DNA from: Plasmodium coatneyi
Taxonomy: Eukaryota > Apicomplexa > Aconoidasida > Haemosporida > Plasmodiidae
Assembly (NCBI RefSeq): GCF_001680005.1
Contig: NC_033568.1
Span: 1,860,001 to 1,924,000, forward strand
Reading direction: 5' to 3'
Length of the DNA: 64,000 bases
The notes under the pieces were generated by a model. The model worked only from the letters and a program-made list of their open reading frames with translations, was not told where the DNA came from and did not search any database. The position numbers and the translations under genes are program-made. Below, one piece after another: positions 11,914-24,953 of the stretch. Positions within the stretch are counted from its first letter, which is position 1; every line of letters starts with the position of its first letter.

Positions 11914-12817
11914 ATGATGTTCATTGCGAAAATTTTTACATTTACCTTACTCCTGTTCTTATGCTCCTGGCAACATACTAACTACGTACGACATTAACTA
12001 ATACATTTTTAGAATTCGCACACACATTTATTATAACTAACTTCTATGGTCCTTATTAAAAAAAAAAAAAGAAAAGGAAGGAAAAAAAATTTCCACCCCT
12101 AACAACCTTCCTTCCACCTACCATCCCTAACAACCCTTCTCTTCCTTATCTCCTTTTTTTTTTTAGGTCCTAGTGCACGCAACCCCATGGGGTAAAGCGA
12201 CGACAACGGGAACAACCAACCATTATGATTCGTCAGATTCAAGCAGTACAAGTAGTGAAGGAACCTTAATAAGCACAACTGGCACAAAAACAACGTTGCA
12301 GGGAAGTCCATTTTCTCATAGAAGTTATAAAGACGACCCCCCCTTTAGAAACACTTCTTTTGGTTCAAATGGAACATCTAAGTATTTCGCTTCAAATTTT
12401 GATTTAGGTGTAGATTTAACACATTTACCACATGGAAGAAAGGGCAAAAATAACAACGCCCGAAAGAATACCACCTTGCTAGACAAATGTAGAAGGTTGT
12501 ATAAAAAATGTAAATATGGCAAATTTAAACATAGAACCTTACTACTACTTATAGTAGGTATTGTGACACTTTGTGTACTATTTCTGAATGTAGCAAGTTC
12601 AAATATGGGCACTTTTGTTAGTGACTTCTCGACGTTTCCGGGAATTGACAAAGAGAAAATGAGTGAACTCATAATACCTCAATGGACCCTATTGGTAATG
12701 TGGACAGCCTCAACTGCCTTAGTACTCCTTGCAATAAGCGCCCTATTAGCATTTTATTATTACCGAGCCCGAAAAAAATATATCCAACGTTCCAAATACA
12801 AAAAATACAAGTTGTAA
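11914..12817 (+). CDS. Exported-type protein with two membrane segments
   Basis: Two exons: 11914-11985 (24 codons, hydrophobic and signal-like, MMFIAKIFTFTLLLFLCSW) and 12167-12817, joined in phase 0; 240 residues. The product has a Ser/Thr-rich segment with DSSDSSSTSS and the basic block KCRRLYKKCKYGKFKHR. Two hydrophobic segments follow, about TLLLLIVGIVTLCVLFL and a second near the C-terminus. It ends in the basic tail YYRARKKYIQRSKYKKYKL. The layout fits unnamed Plasmodium exported proteins. I see no clean RxLxE/Q/D export motif, so export is inferred from the two-exon layout and location. It is a paralog of the gene at 20297 (same exon sizes, same basic block and tail). Start: the first of two adjacent ATGs after an A-rich leader. 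Confidence 0.78.
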
Positions 12818-13981
12818 GTCTTACAAGGATTGTTGTAGTTGTTGTTGTTGTGTACAAGGATTGTTGTAGTTGTTGTTGTTGTGTACAAGGATTGTTGTAG
12901 TAGTACTAGTAGTTGTTGTTGTTGTACGAGGAGTGTTGTGTATATTACTGTAAGTATGAAATTTTTTTCTTTTTTTCTTTTTTTTTTTTTCTTATTTTTT
13001 TTTTATTTTTTTCTTTGAACTTTTACTAGACTCAATACACATGAACATGCAAAAACACTTTCCTGCAATACAAGAAGGAATAAAAAAATAATAAAAGAAA
13101 ATTTAGAAAAAAAAAAAATAACGTAACATTCATATATGTATCAAATGTGATCTATGTTGGAAGGAAGGAATGAGTGAATGTAGAATATTTTTTTTCTAAG
13201 TGCAAAATAACGTAGTTCGAAATTTTGACTTTAGGAGGAATAAGAAGGAAAGAAGGAAAGAAAGAATAAGGAAAGAAGGAAAGGAGTGTCTAAGGAGGGA
13301 AAGGAAGGGTCTAAGGAGGAGGAAGGAAAGCAAGGAAAGAAGGAATAAGAAGGAATAAGAAGGAAAGAACGAAAGAAGAAAGAGTTTAAAGAAACAAAAA
13401 AAAAAAAAAAGAAAAAAACAGAGAAACATAAATATATATGTATAAAATGTAATCTGTGTTGGACGAGAAGGAGATATGGGAAGGTAAACTGCTCAAAATA
13501 ATGGTATACATACATATAATATAATGTAGCACAATATAATGTATGCAAACACATTCTTCATATATATGAATGAGTTATTTATAATAAGTTTCTTTTTTTA
13601 AGAGGAAAGAAGTAAAAAAAAAGAAAAAAATGAAAAAAAAAAAAGGAGGACGGGAAAGGATAAGCTAACGCTTAACGTATAATATGCTCTTAAGAGAAGG
13701 TTAGGAAGAAAGGAAAGGAAAAAAAAAAAAAAAAAAAGGAGAACGGTAGCTTACATAGTGTACATAATGAATGTGAACATTCTAGAGAAGGGAAAGATGA
13801 AATACTTCATATATAAAATGTATACAATATTTGTTAATAATTTCTTAAGAATTACTTTTACGCCATAGTGAAATATAAGTATAGTAGTACATATTAAAAT
13901 TTTTTCTGCTCAAAAGAGAAGTGAAGAAAAAAATATTATGCACCACGCTTCCCCATTAAATATATTTGCATAGAGTGACTT

Positions 13982-14018
<37 letters not shown>

Positions 14019-14246
14019 TGCACAATCGGTTTTTTGTTACTTTTGGAAAAAATTAGAACGAATGTGTAGTGTTCTCACAGAGAGTGCAAAAATTTGAAAT
14101 ATATTCGCATATACTCATCAATAACCATAATCGGACGGGCACAAATTCCCCTTATACTTCTCCTCTTTTGAATATATTAACATTTTCTGAAATAATTTAT
14201 TGCATACATGAATAAACAATAACAGAATTATACACAAACATAAACC
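12818..14246. other. Spacer: TTG-rich 31-bp repeat and purine tract
   Basis: Directly after the stop codon there are 2-3 copies of a 31-base unit (ACAAGGATTGTTGTAGTTGT...) at about 12826-12926, ending in GTAAGTATGAAAT. A related 3' flank follows the gene at 20297. A GGAAGGAAAG purine tract lies at about 13220-13400 and a (TA)n run at about 13983-14014. No coding region is supported. Confidence 0.65.
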
Positions 14247-15828
14247 ATGTCAACATCAACAAACGTAAGGGGAAGAAAAAAAAAAAAAAAAATTACATGT
14301 TTCCTTTTTGTGCATGTTTAAAAGTGTTTCATGTATATATATACATGTATATATATGTAAATATACATATGTATGTACATACATTTTCACTTCTCTCCCA
14401 ATTATTCATATTTTTAGCCACTGGATGCAGAGAATTTACCTGCACACAGGTATTTCTATGGCCCATTTAAGGAAAATAACGTCCCTACAAACTGCGAACA
14501 TGACAGAGACCACAGCAGTATAGGGAACCAACTAAATTCTTGCTGCGACGGTAAAATTACCGACATTATTCACGACATTGAAAAGGCCTTTTGCTTTGTG
14601 TCTGGATTGAAACCATACGAGGGTTATAAACTATATAAGCAGCGCTGGTATTTCCTCCTTTATTGGGTAGGAGAACAAATATGGACCGCACTTGCAAGTG
14701 AGGAAGATAAAGAAAGCAAGTTTGGAGGCTGCTTGGAGGAGGTTTGTAAAATTATAAAGAGTAAATGTGATAGTGATAGTCAAGGTGAAGGTGGAAAATG
14801 TGAACTTACTTGTCACAATATTGACCATAGCACCTTCACCAATAGAAAAAAATTCTTTGACTTTACCCAAAATTATAATGATATAAAGTATTATTTAGAG
14901 AGGGGTGAGGAAAAATGTGAAACACATTGGTCCACCTACAAGCAGGGAGTTACGGAAGCATGTACTAAAGTGAAAGAATATTGCGATGGGAAAGGTAAGG
15001 ATAGTAATGACCCATATTGTACAGATATTTATAAGGACGATAAATCTTACTGTACGGGGGCCATGCTACCAAAATTAGAGTGTAAATCACAAGATGCAGA
15101 AATCGAGGAAGAATCGACATGTTCTTTTGATGATTTAAATATAAAAGCCCTCGAAGAAAACGTACGTTCTGCTACCACCAAAGCAAGCATTTCTTCTATA
15201 ATCGGCACATTAGCAGCCACGGTAGTTCCTTACGCACTATATAAGGTATAAAATACAATTACCACTACAATTAAAAGTGAAATAATATAAGTAAACCTAC
15301 TTAAGCCTTCCTTCCTTAGACCCTCCTTCCTATTCCTTACACCCCTTCCATCCCCCTTAGACCTCCTTTCCTTTTCTCCTTAGACCCTTCCTTCTTTCTT
15401 CCTTCATTCCTTCTTTCCTCGTTCCTTCTTTACTTCTTTCCTTCCTTCTTTCATTATTCCTTCCTTTTCATTCCTTCCTTAGACCTTTCCATTCTGAGAC
15501 CTACTTTCTTAGACCCTTCCACAACTAACACAACCTTCCTTCCCTTCAGTATAAACCCTGGTCTTCTTGGTTTGGTAACCACACTTCTGGAAATGGAAGA
15601 AGAAGGAGGAACAGAAGAAGAAGATCCACCATCAGGAATGAATTCGATACATTAACGGACGTCTCCACAGCAGATTCAACCGTAGCAGATTCCACAGAAG
15701 TGTCTACCATATATGATAGATCACCCAAAAGAGGAACAAGAGAAGGAAGAGCAAGAACAGCAGGAACAAATGCAAATAATAATAATACACCAGGTCATCG
15801 ACAAAATATAGGTTACAGTCGCATGTAA
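14247..15828 (+). CDS. KIR-like protein
   Basis: Intact three-exon KIR of 374 residues: 14247-14264 (MSTSTN), 14418-15245 and 15550-15828, all phase 0. The ectodomain starts PLDAENLPAHRYFYGPF. Its central motif is W-Y-F-L-L-Y-W-V-G-E-Q-I-W, followed by RKKFFDFTQNYNDI, CETHWSTYKQGV and DPYC...SYC. The membrane segment ends YALYK. The tail starts YKPWSSWFGNHTSG and ends NIGYSRM. It groups with the genes at 17564 and 48768 by the late K-S-Y-C / R-S-F-C / K-F-Y-C cysteine spacing. The group also shares CCTTAG-rich polypyrimidine in its last intron (15246-15549). Confidence 0.92.
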
Positions 15829-17563
15829 CACCGTCGTTGTGTAACACATTGGAATGTAACACTCAGTTGGAACGTTGAATGGGTGTGTGTCCCCTCCCTC
15901 AAGATGGGGGACGCATAAATAACCGCAAATTCCGCACAGTTTATATATACAGTGTGTAAGGAAAAGAAGCAAAAATTACAATTTTTCCTGTCTTTCCCTT
16001 TCTTTCTTTTTCCTTCCTTTTCTTTCCTTCCTTTTCATTCCTTCCTTTTCTTTCCTTCCTTACTTCCTTTCTTTCCTTCCTTACTTCCTTTCTTTCCTTC
16101 TTTCCTTCCTTACCTCCTTTCTTTCCTTCTTTCATTCATTCCTTTTCTTTCTTTCCTTTATTCTTTCGTTCCTTTTTTCCTTCTTTCCTTCTTATTCCTT
16201 CTTTTTCCTTCCTTTTCCCCCCCACAAAAAAACCATGAATAATATTCCACTGGTACAAAAAAACAATTAGTGTTATATATGTGCAACCATGCATGCATAC
16301 ATAAAAATAAATAAAAAAAAAATAATTTCAAATGGTCCCAATGGTCCCCAATGTACGATATGTCATAATGTGTGATGCAATCAATCAATCCAATCCCTAA
16401 TGTGCGATGCACCATATCATAATTATTGTGTACATATTAATGAATATATATGAACAACTGCAATAATTTGAACAATGAGTAGTGTGCACTCTCCATAAAA
16501 AAAAAATTTAGGATCATAATATATACAAACTTCTTTTCTGAATTTATTCAGTACATTATTTATATATATATATTCCCTGTTAACATGTTAATTAATTCAA
16601 ACACTTTATCAAAAAAGGAAGTGTGGGGATCAGAAGGGGCAGAAGAGGAATCCATATACAACACTATAAGGTGTATCCATTCCATTTTTACTATTCACAT
16701 ATTTATTCAATTTTTATTCACATTTCATTCAATTTCTTATTCACTCTTTTATTCATTACAAACAGTGATCACATATATCTGCAATGGGGAATGAAATATA
16801 AAATAGCTCAAAAAATAATGGTATATACATAATATGTGCACATATATACATATATTACATGGACGACTTATTTGCTACATTTTTTTTGTCCCAAAAGGGG
16901 GAAAGGTGTACTATGTGTATGAACTATAGTATACATGATCAAACTGTAACGAACTTTTAAATAACAATTGAACATAAATGAAAAAAAAAAAAAACGAAAA
17001 ATTCCTCCCTATTGGGGAAAGAAAGAAATTACAGTCCTATAGGGAAAATAATTGAGGGCGTTGCATGACAAATATAATACTTGGAATAAATAAGTACAAT
17101 CGAATAATATAACACATAAATGAAATAAAACTCTATAAGAAGAATTTTGATTTGTTCCCTTCTTCCTTCTTTTTTTTATTTTGACGATTTCTAAACTAAA
17201 ATGCTTATATATATATATTCTTCATTATTTATACGATAATTTGATTTATATATATATATATATATATAGAATATGATTGCTTTGAAAATTCAAACAATGT
17301 ATGTACTAAATGAAGAAGTTATAATTTAATTTTCACCCATAATCGGGGCGTTGCGGAAGCGTTTACACATGTATTATGAATGTATAAATAAAGGGAAGAA
17401 CACTGTAAAATAAATACACAACATTAAGGATGAACACATACAAACACACGTATACAATACACATACACAATACATACACATACACAACATTAAGGTTGCA
17501 GATTGAACACACATAAAAACACACACATATACAATACACCTACATAAACACATAACAATAACA
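15829..17563. other. Intergenic spacer with CTTTCCTTCC tract
   Basis: No gene seen. A long pyrimidine tract of CTTTCCTTCCTTACTT-type units runs from about 15985 to 16215. The remainder is A/T-rich. A block near 17232-17300 (ATAATTTGAT... GATTGCTTTGAAAATTCAAAC) resembles the block upstream of other KIR genes. Confidence 0.6.
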
Positions 17564-19092
17564 ATGGCAAGAGTAATACAAACTATTCCTTCATTCAAAA
17601 TGCACACATTAATATACATATAGTATTTTATGCGCCATGTAATGAAAACATAAGAATATACATATATTCCTCTAAATATATTTATAGGGAGAGGATCCTT
17701 TAAAAAAATTACCTTCAAAACAAGAGTTCTATGATAAATTCGATGAAGCTACTGAGGGAGACTGTGCCTCCATTGAGGGCGGGACAACACAACTGAAGAG
17801 TAAATTGGAAGTTAAATTAAAGAGTTACGAGGGACTTCAGAATCAGGAGGGGCCTATCACGAAGGCTTATTGTTATGCCTGTAAAAAGAAAGGGGAATAT
17901 GTATTCAGGGAAGAGCAACCGAAGCCCGATGCTGATATACCTTGTCGTTTTTTCTATTATTGGATAGAGAACTATGTCTCCTCGTTTTCACCTAAGAGTA
18001 GTGTATCGGCCGTAGTGGAAGCAATTTACGAAATGCTAGGAGGTTCTTTCAGTGGGAATAAATGTGAAGTTAAGTACAGTGATGTTAACAGGGACGAAGA
18101 CATTTTCAATAGTAGGAAAAAAGTGTTCAACCATTATTATGATTATAATACCGTAAAACAGAAGTTACAGGAGAGTGGCTCCGAATGTATGGAAAAGTGG
18201 CTATCGTACCATTTGGACGTTACTAAAGCATGTGATGCTGTGGAAAAATATTGCGAATTTTCAAATGGGAAGGGTAAGGGTGATCAATATTGCGACGAGC
18301 ACAGAAGTACATACAGAAGTTTCTGTGATCAAGACAAACGGGAAGAACTGAAATGTAGTGCGGTATATAGCGAAAAATCAATAGCCCTTGCTATATCTGG
18401 TACAATTGCCACCACCACAGTAGGACTTGGCACTGTTGCATTCTTCTTATATAAAGTAATAATTATTACCACTAGAAAATATAAGAACATAATATAACTA
18501 ATATATACACACACCATTCCTTTCATGTAAACAGTACATATAAAGATAAACTCTACTATTTATGTGTATAATGTATGTGCTCTCCCCATCTTTCCCCTTC
18601 CCCATTCCCCTCTCCTTTGACCTCCTTCCTTCCTTTTATTCCTTCTTTCCTTAGAACTCGTTCCTTTCCTTCCTCCTTAGATCCATTCCTTTCCTTCCTC
18701 ATTTTCTTCCTCGTTCCTTAGACCCTCCTTCCTTAGACAACCCTTCCTTCTAACCCCGTCTTCTTCTTTTTTTTTTTTTTTTTCAGTATACTTCTACATT
18801 TTCCTTAAAAAAGGACTTATTCGGGGATAACAACAATAAAAGAAGCAGAGGAAGAAGATCCACCACCACACAGAAATTCAGTACATCAGCAAGTGACTCA
18901 AAAACAACATATTCTACAGAAGAACTTTCAACAATAGGGAGTTCAATAATAGATTCCACAGATGCTTCTACTGTATATAGCAGATCACCATCATCAACCA
19001 CCAGAAGAGGAAGAACAAATGACTATAATAATAGAAGACAGGGACAACAGCACCAAAGGAAAAATATTAGTTATCAAAACATGAACCATTGA
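17564..19092 (+). CDS. KIR-like protein
   Basis: Intact three-exon KIR of 360 residues: 17564-17572 (MAR), 17688-18455 and 18787-19092, all phase 0. The ectodomain starts GEDPLKKLPSKQEFYDKF. It has the central C-R-F-F-Y-Y-W-I-E (Glu where Gly is usual), RKKVFNHYYDYNTV, CMEKWLSYHLDV and DQYCDEH...SFC. The membrane segment ends FFLYK. The tail lacks the usual PSW (YTSTFSLKKDLFG), then is typical and ends NISYQNMNH. The last intron (18456-18786) holds CTCCTTAGA-type polypyrimidine repeats as in its relatives. Confidence 0.92.
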
Positions 19093-20296
19093 ATAATATC
19101 ACACACTCTAATAATAATACCACCACTCCACACCACACTAATACCACATTCTAATAATAATACCACACCACATAACAATCCTTCCTTCCACCAACCACCC
19201 CTAACACAACCTTCCTTCCACCCTACCACCACTAAGACAACCTTTCCTTCCACCAACCAACCCTAACAACCATCCTTATACCAACCACCTGCCACCTAAC
19301 AACCCAACTAACAACCTTCCTTCCACCTACAACCCCTAACAACCTTCCCTTCTATCACCACTAACAACCTTCCCTTCTATCACCACTAATAACCTTCCCT
19401 TCCACCCAACTAACAACCTTCCTTTTACCCCTAACAACGTACCATCTACCACCCTAACACCACACCACCACACTCTAATAATAATACCACCACACCAACA
19501 ACACACTCTAATAATACACTAAAATAAAATAATACCCATCCAAACAATAATACCCCTAATATAGCTCTTCCCCTTCCGTAAAACGAAATAATAATACCCC
19601 CTCCCCCTACACACCTAAAAAAAAAAAAAAATTCCACCCCTCTCACACCCACCTGACACCCCTTCCTTACACCCCTCTTGCACCCCCTACACCTGAAATA
19701 ATCACCTTTATAACCTAATTAGAATGGCAATATTTGAGCACACAAACATAATTAACTTTATTTTTTTTGAAAGGCATAAAATATTTCTATTACACCGTTA
19801 GGAAGGGGGCGACACATATAGTTGGGAAGGGGGTCGGAACACACATAATTGGGGAGGAGTGTGTATATTAATTTTATATAGAGAATACTAACCACTCCCA
19901 CTGCATTTTAATATTATAATTATGTGCAATTAAAATCATCTATTTTTTTAATTATGATTATTTTTTTTCTATATATATTTTAGTGTGTACCTTGTAATAA
20001 ATTCTAAATTTTAAATTTAAAAAAATAAAAAAATTTATTAAAGTTTACATTCATACACACCTACAATGAAAACAATAAAAAGCTGTATGCATCGCGAAAA
20101 GTGCAACACACAATTGAATAAACAACTTCACAAACGACTTAAATTAAAACATTTTCAACATTAAAGAGATAGAAAAAAAAGGAATCGCATAATCTATTAG
20201 TTTACATAAAAAAGAAAAAAGAATTTTCACCTTTTATACCTTTTTTTTACCTTAAAAAAAAAAAAGAACAAAAAAAAGAAAAGAAACGAGAGAAAA
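19093..20296. repeat. CTAACAACC/CTTCCTTCCACC repeat and exported-gene 5' flank
   Basis: From about 19120 to 19460 there is a loose tandem repeat built on CTAACAACCTTCCTTCCACC, also found at 30520-30770, 34080-34230 and 49930-50160. At 19790-19870 a G-rich block (CACCGTTAGGAAGGGGGCG ... GGTCGGAACACACATAATTG) matches the reverse complement of about 35985-36050, upstream of the third exported-type gene. The segment 20004-20070 matches 11649-11728. No gene is supported. Confidence 0.6.
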
Positions 20297-21194
20297 ATGG
20301 CAGTTCTTACAAAATATTTACTACTCGCCTCTATTCTCTTCATGTGGGCACCACATTCCAACCACTACGTAAGATGGGAACTACTACACTCCTCAAAAAA
20401 ATTCCTCTATTATGATTAATGAACATTGTATTCATTTTTGCAGAGTGAAGGGGGATGGAACGAAGGTTGTTAGGGGTGGAATGAAGGCGGTTGGGGGAAG
20501 GGAAAAACTTCCCCTTCCCCTCGCCCCACTCTTCTTTTGTTTTTTGAACCGTAATACTTATATACTCCACAAATTATGAACACACTTACTTTTTTTTTGG
20601 TTTTAGGTGAGTGCAAAGGGCACATATGATTCGTCAGATGAAAGTAGCATAGGATCATCATCAACAAGTGGTCGAATTTACACAGGGACAAAAGTACATA
20701 GTCCATTTTTTCATAAAAGTTATAAAGACCCAATTAAGAATACTTCCCTAAATGGAACAAATTCAAAATTCGACTCAAATTTTGATTTAGATGTAGATTT
20801 TAAACATGCACAATGTGTAGGAAGGAAGAACGAAAATAATAACAATACGTTGCGAGACAAATGTCGAAGGTTGTATAAAAAATGTAAATATGGAAAATTT
20901 AAACATAGAAGTTTATTATTGGTCGTATTAGTTATTGTAGCGATGTGCGCGCTAATTCCGGAATATATAATCTCAAATGGAGTAAACTCTGCTGATATTC
21001 TTGGACAACTTCGAACACAAGTAAAAGCTTTTAACCCCCTAATTGAGAGTTGTGCTGAAAGTATTTGGCCGTGGGCACCTGCAATTGTTGGAATCATGAC
21101 ACTCCTTGCAATAGGTGTATTAGTAGCATTTTATTATTACCGAGCTCGAAAGAAATATATCCAACGTTCCAAATACAAAAGACACAAATTATAA
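20297..21194 (+). CDS. Exported-type protein with two membrane segments (paralog 2)
   Basis: Two exons: 20297-20368 (24 codons, MAVLTKYLLLASILFMWAP..) and 20607-21194, phase 0; 219 residues. It is a paralog of the gene at 11914. It shares a DSSDESS-type acidic/Ser region, HKSYKDP, FDSNFDLDVDF, and the basic KCRRLYKKCKYGKFKHR block. It also shares two hydrophobic segments and the C-terminal YYRARKKYIQRSKYKRHKL. The middle loop between the membrane segments differs most. Function is unknown. Residence in the infected red cell is inferred from the family layout, and no canonical export motif is visible. Confidence 0.78.
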
Positions 21195-21980
21195 GTTGTA
21201 TAAATTGTATTGTTGTTCTACAAGGAGTGTTATAGTAGTAGTTGTTGTTGTGGTTGTATACAAGGATTGTTGTAGTAGTAATTGTTGTTGTTGTTGTACA
21301 AGGATTGTTGTAGTAATTGTACGTGGTACGTTGGGTACGTTGGGTACGTTGGGTACGTTGGGTACGTTGGGTACGTTGGGTACGTTGGGTACGTTGGGTA
21401 CGTTGGGTACGTTGGGTACGTTGGGTACGTTGGGTACGTTGGGTACGTTGTAAGTTGTAAGTGGTAAGTGTGGCATTCTTCCCCTTATTTTTTTTATTTT
21501 TTTCCTTCTTTTTAAAAAAAAAAAACTTATTTTAAATATCTTCTTTAATTAAAAAAAATAAACATTTTAAGTAATGTATGTTATTTAAAAGAAGAATAAA
21601 GTGCTTATTTATTTTTTTAATGGGTAAAAATGCTTACTTTAAGTAATATGTATTTCAAATAAAAAGTGGACTGCACAATTTATGTATAATAAAAACATTT
21701 GTTCCTTTATATATGGAAATGTACTACATAGCCCCTCCCTAATAAATATAACAGGCGGCCACTTTCCCTTAATAAAATATATAAGGGGAGGGCGACGACA
21801 ACCCGCCTTTTTCCCCCTGCAAAAAGGTGTGTGTTTACGTACATTACTACGGAATATACTACAAACTGTCCAGAAGAATGTAGAAATAATAATAATGAAC
21901 AATACGAAAAGAAATATAGTAATAAAGAACAACAGGAAAGGAGCACAACGTACACGTCATAATTAAGGATGAGCGCACCA
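21195..21980. repeat. TTG-rich 3' flank and 14-copy 9-bp repeat
   Basis: Copies of ACAAGGATTGTTGTAGTA recur just after the stop codon, as after the gene at 11914. They are followed by 14 perfect copies of the 9-base unit GGTACGTTG at 21325-21450. The rest (21480-21980) is A/T-rich spacer with no gene. Confidence 0.85.
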
Positions 21981-23386
21981 TTATGTGCGTCCATAACGGA
22001 TATTTCTTTGCCTCTGGTGTTGCTGTGTCCTTCCATTATTTGCTGCTCCTTTTCTTCCCCTTCTGGGTGGCTTATCATATACAGTAGGTTCATATGTACA
22101 TTCGTACGCTGAGTCTAATGTGGAGCCTAATGTTGTTGAATTGCCATTGTAATATTCGGTAGGGGCTATTGTTGATGTTTCTGTTGTTAATGTGTCAAAG
22201 TTGCGCCTGGTGTCAGATGTTCTTTTTTTTCTGGTTCTGTTCCTTCCTCCCTTAAATTGGTTATCAATCCAGGTGGGTAAAAGATTATACTGAGAGGAAG
22301 GGAAAGGAAAGGGGGAGGAAGGGTGGAAGAAATATGTATTATATACATATATGTATGTATATAATACTAATCGTAGGGGGAATAATTGTTGTAACTGTGA
22401 TTATTACTTTGTACAGAAAAAAAACGGCCGCTGCTGGTAGTCCTATTAATGCAACTACGGAGGAGGTAGCAGCAACAGTCCTTTCCCCAGTGGAGGGGGG
22501 TATATAAGTAGGAGACTGCGACTGCTCCTCCACTTTAGACCGAGCAACCTCCCTTGCTACGGAAACTTGCGGTAAAAGAGCTTCTACGTGCATGTCGACT
22601 GCATCCTTCGCTTCAGTTCCTGTTTTACACTTCTTTTCCAACAGTTCCTTATACTGTTGGTTACTGCCGAACCAGCTTTTGAAGTCTTGACAATAGCGTT
22701 TACTGTTGTCCTCACCACTGCCATCATTACATTTTGATTCCATAGCTTTGAAAGCTGTATGAATGTTGTCCAAATAATTTTTACAGAGTTGATCACAGCG
22801 GGATCCACTATCGGTTAACTGCTGTTTTATAGTGTCGTAGTCTCTGGTGTAATCATATAACTTCTTCATTTTCTTAGGGAGTTCTATGCTAATGGACGGG
22901 TACATATCTGTACACTGAAACCTGTTATCATATGCCTTTACTTTTTCGTAAATCTTTCTCATAGCGCCTGAAATTTTCTCTTCAGCTAAAGTACCTAATA
23001 ATTTTTCCCACATCCAATAATATAGGTAGTGGCAGTATTCGCTCTTCGAACCCTCATGTCCTGCCATTCCTGATGCATAGCACACTGCATACCAAATGTT
23101 ATCCACATATGTTTTAACTTCAGAATATTGCTCCAGGGCATCTGACACTTTACTCTTAGCATTATAACCGCAGCTTTCGAATTCTTCACCGAACTTCTTA
23201 TACATGCCTCCTGAAGGTAATAATGTGTCCAACTTTTCCTTCTATAAATATAATGAGTAAAATACATATATTCCTGTATACTTTTCATATTTCTTATAGC
23301 ATGGATAAGATAATACATAAATAATGTGTATATACGTCATTTGAATAGAGAATGTTAACCGTTAGTATGCCTGCCGTTTGTGCCAT
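21981..23386 (-). CDS. KIR-like protein (minus strand)
   Basis: Intact three-exon KIR of 389 residues on the minus strand: exon 1 23360-23386 (MAQTAGILT), exon 2 22408-23241 and exon 3 21981-22289, all phase 0. The ectodomain starts KEKLDTLLPSGGMYKKF. It has C-H-Y-L-Y-Y-W-M-W (Trp where Gly is usual), KKLYDYTRDYDTI, C-K-N-Y-L-D, RYCQDF and LLEKKCKT. The membrane segment ends FFLYK. The tail starts YNLLPTWIDNQF and ends NIRYGRT. It is the only minus-strand KIR in the window, so one inversion or insertion of a cassette is implied. Confidence 0.9.
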
Positions 23387-24953
23387 TGTTTAGGTGTCCA
23401 CTTTTATATATGTAATAAATTTGTGTTAAAGAATGTTCTCTCTATGCATTCATACAAAGTATGTATGTGTGCAAGTGTTATGTTTGTCCTACATATGAAT
23501 TCTACACACATATATGTGTATGGGGGGAAAAAAATAATTACAATGTACTCTGGGAATTATGGTGAATATGACATATATATATGTACTTATATATATATAA
23601 CTATATATATGGTATATATATACATACACATATATATGTATAAACCTCTTTCCCTGCTCCCACACATACATATATATGAATAAATGAATATTTTTTTTCG
23701 TATATATACACACACACTCCATGTGGACTTATATATATGCATATGCGCATATGTAGTTAGGTATAGTTAATTCATTTTGCTCCGTCCCCCCCCCAAAAAA
23801 AAAAAAAAAAATAGGTGAGCTACTTCCACAAAGTACTTAATAAATATGTAAATAAAGTATGTGAATAAATGTGCCAAAAGAGGACAAAAAAAAAGAATGT
23901 TCTCTCCATACACATGAGCTCTATACAATATACCTACATTGAAAAAATTCTCCTTAACAATTCTCCTAAAAAAAATTTTTTTTTTCGAACAGGAATGAAA
24001 AAACACACTCTTTAATAATAATAATAATAATAATAACAGTAGCACAGAAAATTTCGCCTCCTCCTGCTGCTGTTAGGGCAAGGGAGGGGGAAAAAACTAT
24101 ATATATTCTTCTGTATACGTAACAGTAGGAGAGGCGTACATTGAAAAAAAAATATATAGTGTTCTGTGTTAACATATACGTTCCAATAATACAACAAATG
24201 AATGTAAAAGGGATATGAGAGAATGTATGTGTGTTAAAAATTGACTTCTCTGCTTTATTTCATGCTATTCCATTCTATTATACATGTCCCCCTTTTTTCT
24301 GGCTTTAATTATATATATGTGCACATATAATGATATGATTTCGACATACATACACATATGTACTTAATGTGTTCTGTCGTTAATTAGAAAGTTGAGCAGC
24401 GTGTATTATTAGAAGAGGAATAAGAACTCCATATTTGCTCGTTCATAATCAACATGGAACATATGCATAATTTTTTTGCATATCTATGTAACCTACATAA
24501 ATGCACATAAATAATTTTGGCATAAATTGATTATACATACAATACACATGCAAAGGTACAAGGAGCATAGTAACCAGCAAGGATAAGTTTTTATTGAACG
24601 CGGATACATATATGCTGTGCACAAATATAACGTTCCACCCTACACCACAGTAAGAATTAGGTGCTCATGCATTAATTATATTCGTACGTGAATATGAACA
24701 ATAAGGACATATTTCTTTTGCGCAGATGAATGAATAATTTCATCCATGAACTTTATTCCATATACATTAAACACATATAGAAGAATAACAATAATGAAAG
24801 AAAAAAACACTTAAAGGGGACTACTACTCTTCCTTTATTCAACGTTCGTTGGTTGGTTGGGTGTATACACATTGTGCAAATAATATTACATACCAAGTAC
24901 GGTAAGGATAAATGTGTGCATATACATTTATTGTATTGTACACATAAAGTTCA
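23387..24953. other. Intergenic spacer between divergent KIR genes
   Basis: A/T-rich, with TATATGTAC-type runs and an (ATA)n run near 24016-24034. It must hold the upstream regions of both flanking KIR genes, which diverge here. A possible tiny first exon for the next gene is at 24548-24555 (ATGCAAAG|GTACAA, phase 2). That would suit the phase-2 acceptor just before 24947, but the case is weak. Confidence 0.45.

Noticed and set aside
21196..21453. Open frame of repeated Gly-Thr-Leu
   Set aside because: It is only the translation of the 9-base repeat GGTACGTTG in a 3' flank, with no start context or family match.
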